A stretch of DNA of 64,000 bases from Oceanicaulis sp. (GTDB lineage: Bacteria > Pseudomonadota > Alphaproteobacteria > Caulobacterales > Maricaulaceae), in assembly GCA_040112665.1 (NCBI GenBank), contig CP157796.1, positions 560,813 to 624,812 of the forward strand, given 5' to 3'. Made by a program: the position numbers and the translations under genes. Below the pieces are notes generated by a model. It did not search any database. It had not been told where the DNA came from and saw nothing but the letters and a program-made list of their open reading frames with translations. This document shows, piece after piece, positions 36,182 to 45,813 of the stretch. Numbering within the stretch: the first letter of the stretch is position 1; every line of letters begins with the position of its first letter.

Positions 36182-37095
36182 CCGATCCGGGCGATCTCGC
36201 GCTGCGCCTTGCGGCGGGCGTCCTGATCGGCGCTGGGAAACTCGACCGGGAAGGTGGCGAGCACCTGGCAGGCCTGCTCGGTCTCGCCGAGCCCTGCGAA
36301 CGCCGCGCCGAGCTTGATCAGCGCGTCCGGCGCGCGCTCGCCCCTGCGGTCGGTCTGAAGCGAGGCGATATAGGCGTCCGCCGCCGCGTCGAGATCGCCG
36401 GCCACGAAATGGGTCTCGCCCAGCCAGTAGAAGGCCTCGTCGGCCATGTCGTCTTCGGGATAGGCGGCGACGAAGGACTCGAACGCGTCGCGCGCGTCGG
36501 CGAAATCGCCTTCGAGCATTTCGTTGCGGCCGCGGGCGAACAGCGTGTCGGGATCGGCCGGCGTCGCCGCCTCCGGTGCCCCCAGCTGGGACGGGCCGCC
36601 GGCGGGACCCGAAGACGCCGCGCCGCCCGCGTTCGCGGGCTGACCGGCCGGACGCTGCGCCTGCGCGCCGCTCGGCGCCTGCAGCGGCTGCACGTCTTCG
36701 GCACGGGCTTCGGCGAAAGGATCGTCGGGGTTGATTTCGTTCGGTTCGAGAACGGCGGGCCCGTCGCCGGCGCGCGGATCGGCGCCGGTCTGCACACCGC
36801 CTTCAAGGATCACATTCACGCTGCGCTGCAGCTGGTCCAGCTGGGTGCGGAGCTGGCGGTTCTCGAAGGCGAGGCGTTCGATCTCGCCGGTGAGCACGCG
36901 CTGTTCGCGCTCGAGCGCGTCGATCCGCACGATGAGGGTCTCGGCCACCGGATCGCCGGCGAGCGCCTGAGCCTCGATCTCGGCGAGCCGGGCTTCGGCG
37001 GCGTCGAGCCGGGCGGCGAGCTCGCGGCGGGACTGGGCCTCGGCGGGCGCGGCGAGGCCGGCGGCGAGCAGGACGAGCGCAATCAGGCGAAGCAT
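36172..37095 (-). CDS. cpoB: Cell division coordinator CpoB (YbgF)
   Basis: The 307-aa periplasmic protein has a signal peptide (MLRLIALVLLAAGLAAPAEAQ), a coiled-coil region of Glu/Arg/Leu heptads (about residues 22-90: RRELAARLDAAEARLAEIEAQ, then LEREQRVLTGEIERLAFENRQLRTQLDQL), a Pro/Gly/Ala-rich linker, and a C-terminal TPR domain with LFARGRNEMLEGDFADARDAFESFV and ADEAFYWLGETHFVAGD blocks. CpoB links the Tol-Pal machine to peptidoglycan synthesis at division. The frame is open further upstream, but ATG 37095 after GAGGGAA gives the signal peptide. It lies after pal and a hypothetical gene, and overlaps tilS. Confidence 0.92.
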   Translation of the reverse strand: MLRLIALVLLAAGLAAPAEAQSRRELAARLDAAEARLAEIEAQALAGDPVAETLIVRIDALEREQRVLTGEIERLAFENRQLRTQLDQLQRSVNVILEGGVQTGADPRAGDGPAVLEPNEINPDDPFAEARAEDVQPLQAPSGAQAQRPAGQPANAGGAASSGPAGGPSQLGAPEAATPADPDTLFARGRNEMLEGDFADARDAFESFVAAYPEDDMADEAFYWLGETHFVAGDLDAAADAYIASLQTDRRGERAPDALIKLGAAFAGLGETEQACQVLATFPVEFPSADQDARRKAQREIARIGCS

Positions 37096-37162
37096 GGCGT
37101 TTCCCTCGGTATCCGGATGGGTGTGCGAGCATCCGGTTTTGATTGGCGAAATCAAGGCGGGC

Positions 37163-37699
37163 TCAGCCCGCCGCGCACCAGGAGAGGCTGCCGGGAACCA
37201 GCGCCCAGCCGGCTTCGCTCTGCTCGACCTGGAACTGGTACCATTCCGCGCTCTCGGTCGTGTCAACGCCGTCATCGAAAACCCACGCTGTCGAGATCGT
37301 GCAGACCAGCCGCACATGGCTCGCCTCGCACGACGCGGTGCGGGTCTGCGCGGCGCCGTCGTCCAGAATGGCGGGCTGGGGCTGGGCCGCCTCGGCGGCC
37401 TGGGCGGCGAGATCGACCGGCCCGCCCGGCGCGTCTCCGCCGAAACAGCTCGACGCGGGCTCTACGGCGCCGGTCCCGGCCAGCGCATCGGCCAGGAAGG
37501 CGGCCGCGCCGTCCGCCTCGTAAGGAAGCGCCAGAGGCGGCTCGCCCTCGCCGTGCTCGGGTGCGGCTTCGGTGTCGGTGTCAGGCGCTTCAGCGGCGGG
37601 CGCGGCGGGCGCGCCGAGCAGGTTGGAAAGCCCCCAGCCCGCGCCGAGCGCGAGCGCGGCAGAGACAATGACGGCGGCGATGAGACGGATGACGATCAT
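37163..37699 (-). CDS. Hypothetical exported/membrane-anchored protein in the tol-pal block
   Basis: The 178-aa product has an N-terminal transmembrane anchor (IVIRLIAAVIVSAALALGAGWGLSNLL), an acidic, alanine- and proline-rich linker and a C-terminal globular part with four Cys (including VRLVCTISTAWVF and LSWCAAG), suggesting disulfides. I recognise no family. It sits between pal and cpoB, 67 bp upstream of the cpoB start and after the pal terminator, and may belong to the division/envelope machinery by position only. Confidence 0.7.
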   Translation of the reverse strand: MIVIRLIAAVIVSAALALGAGWGLSNLLGAPAAPAAEAPDTDTEAAPEHGEGEPPLALPYEADGAAAFLADALAGTGAVEPASSCFGGDAPGGPVDLAAQAAEAAQPQPAILDDGAAQTRTASCEASHVRLVCTISTAWVFDDGVDTTESAEWYQFQVEQSEAGWALVPGSLSWCAAG

Positions 37700-37736
37700 G
37701 ATGCTTTCCCCCCGAAAAGCGGTTTTCTGAGACGAA

Positions 37737-37768
37737 AACGCCCGCGAACCGTGAGGCTCGCGGGCGTT
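37737..37768 (-). terminator. Rho-independent terminator after pal
   Basis: An 11-bp stem AACGCCCGCGA/TCGCGGGCGTT with a 10-base loop is followed on the minus strand by TTCGTC. The short T-run suggests partial termination, allowing pal (a high-copy lipoprotein) to exceed downstream genes. Confidence 0.75.
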
Positions 37769-37792
37769 GGTTAGATCAGCCGATACGGCCTC

Positions 37793-38314
37793 TTACGAGG
37801 TCGCGCCGGACTGAATCACGGTGATGGCGTTCCGGTTGCGGGCCCAGCAGGATTCGGTGGACTCGCGGCAGACTGGGTTCTCCTTGCCGTAGGACACGGT
37901 GGAGATGCGGGCCGGATCGACGCCCTGGGCGACCAGGAAGTCGCGGGCGGCGGCGGCGCGGCGCGCGCCGAGCGCGAGGTTGTACTCGCGGGTGCCGCGC
38001 TCGTCGGCGTTACCGGCGATCAGCACGCGAACCGACGGATAGCTGGCGAGCCAGGCGGCCTGACGGCGCAGGGTCTCGCGGGCTTCAGACGTCAGCGTGG
38101 CCTGGTCGAACCCGTAGAACACGCGATCGCCGGCGGTCACTTCGAAGTCCTCGACCGAACCCGGGGCCGGGCCTTCAGGCTCGGTGACCGGATCGGTGAC
38201 CACTTCGTCGACGATCGGATCGGTTTCGACCTCTTCGATCTGCTCGGGTTGGGTGGCGCAGGCGGCGGTCAGCAGGCCGAGGCCGGCGACGGCGGCGAAA
38301 GCAAAACGCTTCAT
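37793..38314 (-). CDS. pal: Peptidoglycan-associated lipoprotein Pal
   Basis: The 173-aa outer-membrane lipoprotein has a lipobox (LLTAAC, Cys19), an acidic Val/Glu/Pro linker and an OmpA-like domain with FYGFDQATLTSEARETLRRQAAWL and the peptidoglycan-binding block IAGNADERGTREYNLALGARRAAAARDFL. The C-terminal SYGKENPVCRESTESCWARNRNAITVI is typical. Pal tethers the outer membrane to peptidoglycan and works with TolB. A perfect CtrA-type box lies 78-92 bp upstream and a GANTC (CcrM) site lies at 38450, so cell-cycle control is likely. It has its own terminator. Confidence 0.98.
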   Translation of the reverse strand: MKRFAFAAVAGLGLLTAACATQPEQIEEVETDPIVDEVVTDPVTEPEGPAPGSVEDFEVTAGDRVFYGFDQATLTSEARETLRRQAAWLASYPSVRVLIAGNADERGTREYNLALGARRAAAARDFLVAQGVDPARISTVSYGKENPVCRESTESCWARNRNAITVIQSGATS

Positions 38315-38391
38315 TTAGGTAGTCCCTCTTACTGGCCGTCGGGTTCCCGCCCCTTCCGGCCGGGTCCGCGTTCATTGACGCAGACCGCATC

Positions 38392-38406
38392 TTAAGCAGC
38401 CCTTAA
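38392..38406. promoter_or_regulatory. CtrA-type box upstream of pal
   Basis: TTAA-GCAGCCC-TTAA is an exact TTAA-N7-TTAA match to the binding motif of the cell-cycle regulator CtrA. It lies in the 154-bp tolB-pal gap, 78 bp before the pal start. TTAA is very rare in this GC-rich DNA. Confidence 0.7.
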
Positions 38407-38468
38407 TCGGCGAGAGCGCTCACCCCTCTCTATCGGCGCACTCGGAGCGGACTCTATACGCTCTTTTA

Positions 38469-39827
38469 TTAGTCGATCAAGGGAGACCACGCCGGATCGG
38501 AGGCCGCGCCGTCGGTCGGCAGGCGGCGGAGATTGAATCCGGCGAGGTCCACGCTCCAGATCGAGGGCTCCTCGCGGCCGTTCACCAGATCGCCGCGGGT
38601 GAACAGGATGATCCGGCCGTTCGGCGACCAGGTCGGGGTATCCACCTTGTAGCCTTCGTAGAGGATGCGCTCCTCGCCCGAACCGTCCGCGTCGACCACG
38701 CCGAGCATGAACCGGCCCTGATGCTGCTTGACGAAGGCGACGAGATCGCCGCGCGGCGACCAGACCGGGGCGGTGTAGCGCCCTTCGCCGAAGGTGATGC
38801 GCACCGGATCGGTGCCGTCGGCGTTCATCACGTAAAGCTGGGACTGGCCCGAGCGCGAGGAGGAGAAGACGATCTGCTCGCCGTCCGGCGCGTAGCTCGG
38901 CTCGATGTCGTCGGCGGGATGGTTGGTCAGCTGGCGCAGCGTGCGCATGCGCAGATCGAAGCGGAACACGTCATGCCCGCCCCGGCGCGCGGCGGCGACC
39001 ACCAGTTCGCGCCCGTTGGGATGGAAGCTCGCCGACAGCGACTGGCCGCCTTCAGCCAAGCTCGGACCGGAGTCGAACAGCGCTTCCTGCCGGCCGGTCT
39101 GAAGATCGTAGAGATAGCTCGTCGCCTGACCGTCACGGAAGGAGACGTAGGTGATCTGCTGGGCGCTGGGCGAGTAGTTCGGCAGAAGCGCCATGTAGGA
39201 ACGGTCGGTCAGGAGCGAGGGGTTCGCCCCGTCCTGGTCCATCACCGCGAGCTGGCGGATCGGCGCGCCGTTCGCCCCGCTGCGCTCGGAGACGTAGACG
39301 ATCCGGGTGTCGAAATAGCCTTCCTCGCCGGTCAGCCGCTCATAGACCGCATCGGAGACCTTGTGCGCGATGCGCCGCCAGTTGTCCGGCGTGGAGGCGA
39401 ACTGAAGGCCCAGAAGCTGCTGCTCGGTCGCGGTGTCCCAGAGCCGGAAGGCCACCGTCATGCGGTCGTTTTCGATCGTGATCCGGCCCACCAGAAGCGC
39501 CGAAGCGTCGATCACGCGCCAGTCGCCGAAACGCGGGCGCAGATCGATGTTCTCGATCTCCTCGATGAAGGCTTCGGGATCGACCGGATCGAACAGGCCG
39601 GTATTGCCCAGATTGCCGGTGACCACGCGGGCGATGTCCGCGCCGATCTCGGCCTCGCGTCCGCCTGCGCCGGTGAAGTCGGTGATCGCGATCGGCATCG
39701 GATCGAGATGGCCTTCGGTGACGTCCACCCGCAGCGGGCCCTGGGCGGCGGCCTGGGCGGCGAGCGCGGCGAAGGCGGCGATCAGGGCGAAAACCTGAAG
39801 AAGGCGGTGTCTCACGGCGGCGGTCAT
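38469..39827 (-). CDS. tolB: Tol-Pal system protein TolB
   Basis: The 452-aa periplasmic protein has a signal peptide (LLQVFALIAAFAALAAQAAAQ), an N-terminal alpha/beta domain (PLRVDVTEGHLDPMPIAITDF, FIEEIENIDLRPRFGDWRVIDA) and a six-bladed beta-propeller with repeated PSYAPDGEQIVFSSSRSGQSQLYVM- and PVWSPRGDLVAF-type blades. TolB connects Pal with TolA. The frame is open upstream to 39890, but ATG 39827 after GGAGACC gives the signal peptide. It sits between tolA and pal; the stop is followed by the 154-bp gap with the CtrA box. Confidence 0.97.
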   Translation of the reverse strand: MTAAVRHRLLQVFALIAAFAALAAQAAAQGPLRVDVTEGHLDPMPIAITDFTGAGGREAEIGADIARVVTGNLGNTGLFDPVDPEAFIEEIENIDLRPRFGDWRVIDASALLVGRITIENDRMTVAFRLWDTATEQQLLGLQFASTPDNWRRIAHKVSDAVYERLTGEEGYFDTRIVYVSERSGANGAPIRQLAVMDQDGANPSLLTDRSYMALLPNYSPSAQQITYVSFRDGQATSYLYDLQTGRQEALFDSGPSLAEGGQSLSASFHPNGRELVVAAARRGGHDVFRFDLRMRTLRQLTNHPADDIEPSYAPDGEQIVFSSSRSGQSQLYVMNADGTDPVRITFGEGRYTAPVWSPRGDLVAFVKQHQGRFMLGVVDADGSGEERILYEGYKVDTPTWSPNGRIILFTRGDLVNGREEPSIWSVDLAGFNLRRLPTDGAASDPAWSPLID

Positions 39828-39855
39828 CGGGCGGTCTCCGGCGGGGCTGAAGCGG

Positions 39856-40677
39856 CTAGCGGTTACGTTGGGTGTCAACATTGACCTCAAGAAGGCGCCA
39901 TTCGGCGTAGTTGGCGGCCGGCAGCTGATAGGGCGCGCAGTCGATGACCGCGCGCAGCGCCCGCTCGCCGGCGACGCGCAGGAAGGGGTTGGGCGAGTTC
40001 ATCACCCGCGCCTCGTCGCTGAGGCGCGGCGGTTCGGCGAGCTCGCCGCTGCGTTCCAGGCGAACCCGCACCGTGACGCGCAGATCCATGCCCGGCGGCG
40101 CGTCGGCGTTCGAGCGCACGCAGCGGGCGATCTGGCTGGCGGCCATGGCCTGCAGCGTGGCGGTCATCGCCGTGCCCGGCCCGGCGCCCTGGCGGGTCTC
40201 GCCGGTCTCAGCATTGGGATCGCTGCGCTGCTCGCGCGAGCGGTCGACCATGCGCGACAGATTGTTGAGATCGAGGCCGCGCGGCTGTTCGGGCTCGGGC
40301 TCGGGGCGCACCGGTTCGGGTTCGGGCTCGGGTTCAGGCTCCGGCTCGACCGGCTCGGGCTCGGGTTCGGGCTCGACCGGTTCGGGGACCGGATCGGGTT
40401 CGGGCGGGATGATTTCAGGCTCGGGCTCGACGACCGGTTCGGGCGCGGTGTCTGGCTCGGGCGTGGTCTCGACCGGTTCGGGCTCGTCTTCGATTTCAGG
40501 TTCGGGCTCTGGCCGCGCGGCGCGCACGTTCGTGTTCTCGGCCAGCGTCACGAGTTCGACGGGAACGACGACCATGTCTTCGGCGAAGCGCGAGGCGGCG
40601 GGAAAATAGATCAGCGCCGAGCCGATCAGCGCGCCGTGCAGCACCGCCGAGAGGATGAAACCGAGGGCCTGGCGCAT
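39856..40677 (-). CDS. tolA: Energy-transducing protein TolA/TonB-like with acidic linker
   Basis: The 273-aa product has an N-terminal transmembrane anchor ([21 protein letters not shown]), a middle region dominated by Glu-Pro repeats (about residues 56-132), and a C-terminal domain with [31 protein letters not shown] and [14 protein letters not shown], two Cys as in TolA domain III. TolA spans the periplasm and transfers proton-motive force from TolQR to TolB/Pal. The linker is strongly acidic and proline-rich instead of the usual Lys/Ala-rich helical rod. Gene order (tolR-tolA-tolB) supports the name. The repeat nature of the DNA makes the linker length likely to vary between strains. Confidence 0.9.
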   Translation of the reverse strand: MRQALGFILSAVLHGALIGSALIYFPAASRFAEDMVVVPVELVTLAENTNVRAARPEPEPEIEDEPEPVETTPEPDTAPEPVVEPEPEIIPPEPDPVPEPVEPEPEPEPVEPEPEPEPEPEPVRPEPEPEQPRGLDLNNLSRMVDRSREQRSDPNAETGETRQGAGPGTAMTATLQAMAASQIARCVRSNADAPPGMDLRVTVRVRLERSGELAEPPRLSDEARVMNSPNPFLRVAGERALRAVIDCAPYQLPAANYAEWRLLEVNVDTQRNR

Positions 40678-40691
40678 CTCGCCGGCGCCTC

Positions 40692-41129
40692 CTAGCGCTG
40701 CGCCGGATCGGTGACGAGGCCGATATTGGCGTAGCCCAGCGAGGAGACCCGCGCCATGACGCGCATCACCTCGCCATAGGCCACGCCGTCATCGGCGCGG
40801 ATATACACGCGCGCATCCGATCCCGCACCGGAGATCGCCTGCAGGCGCGGACCGATTTCGTCAAAGCCGATCTCGGTCTCCATCAGATAGATCGTGCCGT
40901 CGCGCTGGATGGTCAGCGTCAGCGGCTCCTCGCTGGTGGTCATCGCCCGCGCCTCGGTGTCGGGCAGGTCGACCTCGACCCCGACGGTGAGCAGCGGCGC
41001 GGACACCATGAACACGATGAGCAGGACCAGCATCACGTCCACAAAGGGCGTGACGTTGATCTCCGCGCTCGGCTTGAAGCGCCGGCGGCCGTTCGAGGTT
41101 CCAGAGCTGGTGTCGACTCCGCCGGCCAT
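40692..41129 (-). CDS. tolR: Biopolymer transporter TolR (ExbD family)
   Basis: The 145-aa product has a single transmembrane segment preceded by the conserved [24 protein letters not shown] block, whose Asp (in FVDVMLVLL) is the proton-motive residue, and an exported C-terminal domain. It pairs with TolQ to energise TolA. It begins 1 bp after the tolQ stop and ends 14 bp before tolA, so translation is coupled. Confidence 0.97.
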   Translation of the reverse strand: MAGGVDTSSGTSNGRRRFKPSAEINVTPFVDVMLVLLIVFMVSAPLLTVGVEVDLPDTEARAMTTSEEPLTLTIQRDGTIYLMETEIGFDEIGPRLQAISGAGSDARVYIRADDGVAYGEVMRVMARVSSLGYANIGLVTDPAQR

Positions 41130-41783
<654 letters not shown>

Positions 41784-41933
41784 GAGTGCGCTCAGACCCC
41801 TTCTTGATCGCGGCGCGGCGTGAACCGCTGTTACGCGAAACTTGTACCCCCGGACGGGTGGTTTAGCCGGACGCAAGGTCCGCGCCAAGCCGCAGCCCAG
41901 GATGTTCACCGTCATTTCATACGGCGCGCACCC

Positions 41934-41947
41934 TTAAGCGAGATTAA
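41934..41947. promoter_or_regulatory. CtrA-like box with 6-bp spacing upstream of tolQ
   Basis: TTAA-GCGAGA-TTAA is paired like a CtrA site but with a 6-base rather than 7-base gap, so it may be a weak or degenerate site. It is between ybgC and tolQ. Confidence 0.35.
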
Positions 41948-41983
41948 GGCGGATTTTTGAGGACGGCGGAGCTGAAGCGGGGC

Positions 41984-42423
41984 TCAGCCGGCCTCCGCCG
42001 CGGCCTCGATCGCCGCCGCCGCGCTTTTCGGGAGCCGCCTCGGCCGGCCGGCGAGATCGATGCAGGCCGCCTCCACGCTGGCGGTCAGCAGCACTTCTTC
42101 GCCGCGCAGGATACGCTGCGCGACGCTGAGGCGCGCGCCGCGCGCTTCGGTGAAGCGGGTCTCGATGATCAGGGCGTCGTCGATGCGGGCGGGCCTCAGA
42201 TACTCCGCCTCGATCCGGCGCACCGCGAAGCCCAGAGGCGTGTCGAGCTCAAGCAGATCCTCATGGCGCACGCCGGCGCTGCGCAGCGCGTCGGTGCGGC
42301 CCCGCTCGAGGAATTTCAGGTAGTTGGCGTAATACACCACCCCGGTGAAGTCGGTGTCCTCGTAATAGACGCGGACCGGAAGCGTGTGCACGCCGGAGGT
42401 CCAGGCGCCGGAGGTGGGCTCGG

Positions 42424-42427
<4 letters not shown>
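41984..42427 (-). CDS. ybgC: Acyl-CoA thioesterase YbgC (tol-pal associated)
   Basis: The 147-aa hotdog-fold thioesterase contains the catalytic block [29 protein letters not shown], with the Asp-x-x-x-x-x-V-x-Y-x-x-Y signature of the 4HBT/YbgC family. It cleaves acyl-CoA; the physiological substrate is unclear, but it is almost always linked to tol-pal. Start overlaps the ruvB stop by 4 bp (ATGA). Confidence 0.95.
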
Positions 42428-43455
<1,028 letters not shown>

Positions 43456-43530
43456 GGGCGCGTTTTGACATGGCGGCGGCGCGATGTCCTCCCCGCTGGT
43501 CTGTTAAGCGCCTGGCTGACGAAGTTTTCC

Positions 43531-43674
43531 TTCCCTCCCCTCGACGGGGAGGGTGTCCGCGAAGCGGACGGGTGGGGTGGGGCCGCGCACGCGACCGCCC
43601 GCAAATTCTGGCGCCGCACCCCCACCCGGCCCGGACCTGCGGTCCGGTCCACCCTCCCCGCAAGGGGGAGGGAA
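43531..43674. repeat. Palindromic intergenic repeat, copy 4 (ruvA-ruvB gap)
   Basis: TTCCCTCCCCTCGACGGGGAGGG at one end and CCACCCTCCCCGCAAGGGGGAGGGAA at the other are inverted, with a GTCCGCGAAGCGGAC hairpin and a GGCCCGGACCTGCGGTCCGG hairpin inside. It is the same family as the copies at 3116, 6736 and 6927. Confidence 0.8.
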
Positions 43675-43695
43675 GAACCGTGGGCGCAAAGACAG

Positions 43696-44346
43696 TCACC
43701 GCGCCAGCTCCTTCAGCGCGGCGCGGATGAGTTTCGCTTCATCGGCCTCCGGCGCCTCGCGCAGGGCCACGGCGACGGCGCGGCGGGCGTCGGTTTCCGC
43801 ATAGCCGAGATTGATCAGCGCGCTGACTGCGGCCTCGCGCGCCCCGGCGTCGGTGGAGGGCGGGGCGCCGGCGGGGGCGGGCTTGCCCGGCTTCGTCCCC
43901 AGCGCGGCGTTCAACCCCGCCGCGCCGGCCGCCAGACCGCGGCCCAGCGGCGGCGCCTTGTCTTTCAGTTCGGTGGCGATGCGCTGGGCGAGCTTCTTGC
44001 CCACGCCCTTGGCGCGCTCGAAGGTGGAGACGTCGCCCAGCGCGGCTGCGCTTTCGATCTCACCCACCCCGGCCGCGTCCAGCATGGCGAGCGCGTGTTT
44101 CGCGCCTACGCCCTGCACCGACTGCAGCCTGACGAACCAGGCCCGCTCGGCCTCGCTTAAAAACCCGAAGAGCTTGAACTGGTCCTCGCGCACATAGGTC
44201 TCGATATGGACCGTGACCTCCTTGCCCGGTTCGAGCCGGGAGAGGGTCTTCGATCCGGCGTGGACGAGATAACCCACACCGCTGACGTCGATCACGGCCT
44301 CCTCCTCGCCGACCGCGTCGACGAGGCCTCTCAGCTTTCCGATCAT
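43696..44346 (-). CDS. ruvA: Holliday junction DNA helicase subunit RuvA
   Basis: The 216-aa protein binds the four-way junction and loads RuvB. The N-terminal OB fold ([31 protein letters not shown]), two helix-hairpin-helix motifs ([33 protein letters not shown]) and a C-terminal RuvB-binding domain are seen. It overlaps ruvC by 4 bp. Confidence 0.98.
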   Translation of the reverse strand: MIGKLRGLVDAVGEEEAVIDVSGVGYLVHAGSKTLSRLEPGKEVTVHIETYVREDQFKLFGFLSEAERAWFVRLQSVQGVGAKHALAMLDAAGVGEIESAAALGDVSTFERAKGVGKKLAQRIATELKDKAPPLGRGLAAGAAGLNAALGTKPGKPAPAGAPPSTDAGAREAAVSALINLGYAETDARRAVAVALREAPEADEAKLIRAALKELAR

Positions 44347-44837
44347 GAGGCGATCCTTCTCGCGGGCCGGTGATTAGCGTGACAGATGGCGACCGCCAGC
44401 GCGTCGGCGGCGTCGGCTTCGGCCTTCGCACCGGGCAGGAGGATGCCGACCATGGCCGCGACCTGGCCTTTCTCCGCGCCGCCCGTGCCGACCACCGCCT
44501 TCTTGACGAGCTTGGGCGGGTATTCGCCCACCGGCAGGCCGGCGCGGGCGGGCGCGAGCACGGCGGCGGCGCGCGCCTGGCCGAGCTTCAGCGCGCTGCC
44601 CGGATTGACGTGGACGAACTGGTCCTCGACCGCGGCCTCATCGGGGCGGTGCTCCTCGATCAGCGCGGTCAGGCCGTCGAAGATGAAGCACAATCGCTCG
44701 GCCATCGGCGCCTTGGGGGGCGCCTTGATGATCCCGCAGGCGATGAAGCTCAGCCGTGCGCCGTCCTGGGCGATCACGCCCCAGCCCGTCGCGTTCAGCC
44801 CGGGGTCCACGCCCAGTATGCGAATCGGTCCCGCCAT
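44343..44837 (-). CDS. ruvC: Crossover junction endodeoxyribonuclease RuvC
   Basis: The 164-aa RNase-H-fold resolvase cuts Holliday junctions. The catalytic acids are seen in [15 protein letters not shown] (Asp), [22 protein letters not shown] (Glu) and the C-terminal [14 protein letters not shown] (Asp-x-x-Asp). The frame is open far upstream but ATG 44837 ([13 protein letters not shown]) is the family start. ruvC leads the ruvCA-B block, as in Alphaproteobacteria generally. I found no GTTC-N7-GTTC box in its upstream region. Confidence 0.97.
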   Translation of the reverse strand: MAGPIRILGVDPGLNATGWGVIAQDGARLSFIACGIIKAPPKAPMAERLCFIFDGLTALIEEHRPDEAAVEDQFVHVNPGSALKLGQARAAAVLAPARAGLPVGEYPPKLVKKAVVGTGGAEKGQVAAMVGILLPGAKAEADAADALAVAICHANHRPARRIAS

Positions 44838-44940
44838 TCGGCCAGCATACCGGTTTCGTTCCGGCGCGCGCGAGGCGCAACGCATCAAGCGGAGCGGCGT
44901 TTTCAGCTGTGAAGCCGAAACTCCCAGGGAGGGACACGCC

Positions 44941-45813
44941 ATGCGCATCCGTTTTCTCACCGCCGCCGCGACCGCGACGCTGGCGCTCGCCGCCTGCGGA
45001 CCCGACGATGAAGAGGGCGCCACGCTGGATGCCGGCCTTGAAGAGGCCGAACCCAACGCCGCAGACGCCGAACCCGGCGCCCAACGCTCCACGCAAGGCT
45101 ATACCGGCGAGGAAAACACCGGTGACGATCCGGCCGACGCCGAACGGACCGCCCGCGGCGGCGACGAGATCTCCATCGGCGGCGAGGACCGGCCCGGCCC
45201 GGCGGTCGAGGCGGTCGCCGAGCGCTTCGGCCTTGAAGAGGCCGACGAGATCCTGCTGCCGACCACCTACCGGTCGACCGCGGACATCACCTCGAACCAT
45301 GTCGAATATCAGCTCAATCAGGGCGAGCTGGGCTATCTCAGCTTCGACACCGACGAGCCGATCGATCCCGAACAGGCGCTGATCCAGCCGCGCGACGCGC
45401 TGGCGATTGAACTCACTGAAGACCGAGTGACGCCCGTGCTGGGCCAGCCGGTGATCGTCACGATCATCGCCCGCGCCGGCGAAGGCTATGAGAACGGCGG
45501 CCAGCGTCCCGCCCTGCGCGCGGCCTGGGTGGAGCCCAACGGCGACAGCTCGGGCTGGCGCACGATGAGCCTCACCGAAGACTGGCAGAAGGCGGTGTTC
45601 AGCTATGACGCGCCGTCCGACACGCAAGGCCGGCACGTGCTCGCTCTGCTGCCGCCCGAAGGCCAGGGCGTGGACATCGCGGCGATCGCCCTGCGCAGCA
45701 TGGGTGAAGGCATGGACCTGCCCGATCCCGGCGGCGCGGAAAGCGGCGAGATGACCGGTCAGGACATGCCCGCTCAGAACGGCGCCGGCGGCATGGACGG
45801 CGAAGGCGGCTAG
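44941..45813 (+). CDS. Putative lipoprotein, function unknown
   Basis: The 290-aa product has a lipoprotein signal ([19 protein letters not shown]), an acidic low-complexity region (about residues 20-80: [25 protein letters not shown]...) and a middle beta-rich domain (about 100-250) with a predicted jelly-roll-like pattern of alternating strands, then a glycine/methionine-rich tail. I know no family. It starts after AGGGAGGG, giving a strong RBS at ATG 44941; the open frame upstream is an antisense shadow of ruvC. It converges with the transketolase gene, overlapping by 4 bp. Confidence 0.75.
   Translation: MRIRFLTAAATATLALAACGPDDEEGATLDAGLEEAEPNAADAEPGAQRSTQGYTGEENTGDDPADAERTARGGDEISIGGEDRPGPAVEAVAERFGLEEADEILLPTTYRSTADITSNHVEYQLNQGELGYLSFDTDEPIDPEQALIQPRDALAIELTEDRVTPVLGQPVIVTIIARAGEGYENGGQRPALRAAWVEPNGDSSGWRTMSLTEDWQKAVFSYDAPSDTQGRHVLALLPPEGQGVDIAAIALRSMGEGMDLPDPGGAESGEMTGQDMPAQNGAGGMDGEGG

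Noticed and set aside
40280..40510. Tandem GC-rich repeat that could be a minisatellite
   Set aside because: It encodes the in-frame Glu-Pro linker of TolA, so it is a coding repeat.
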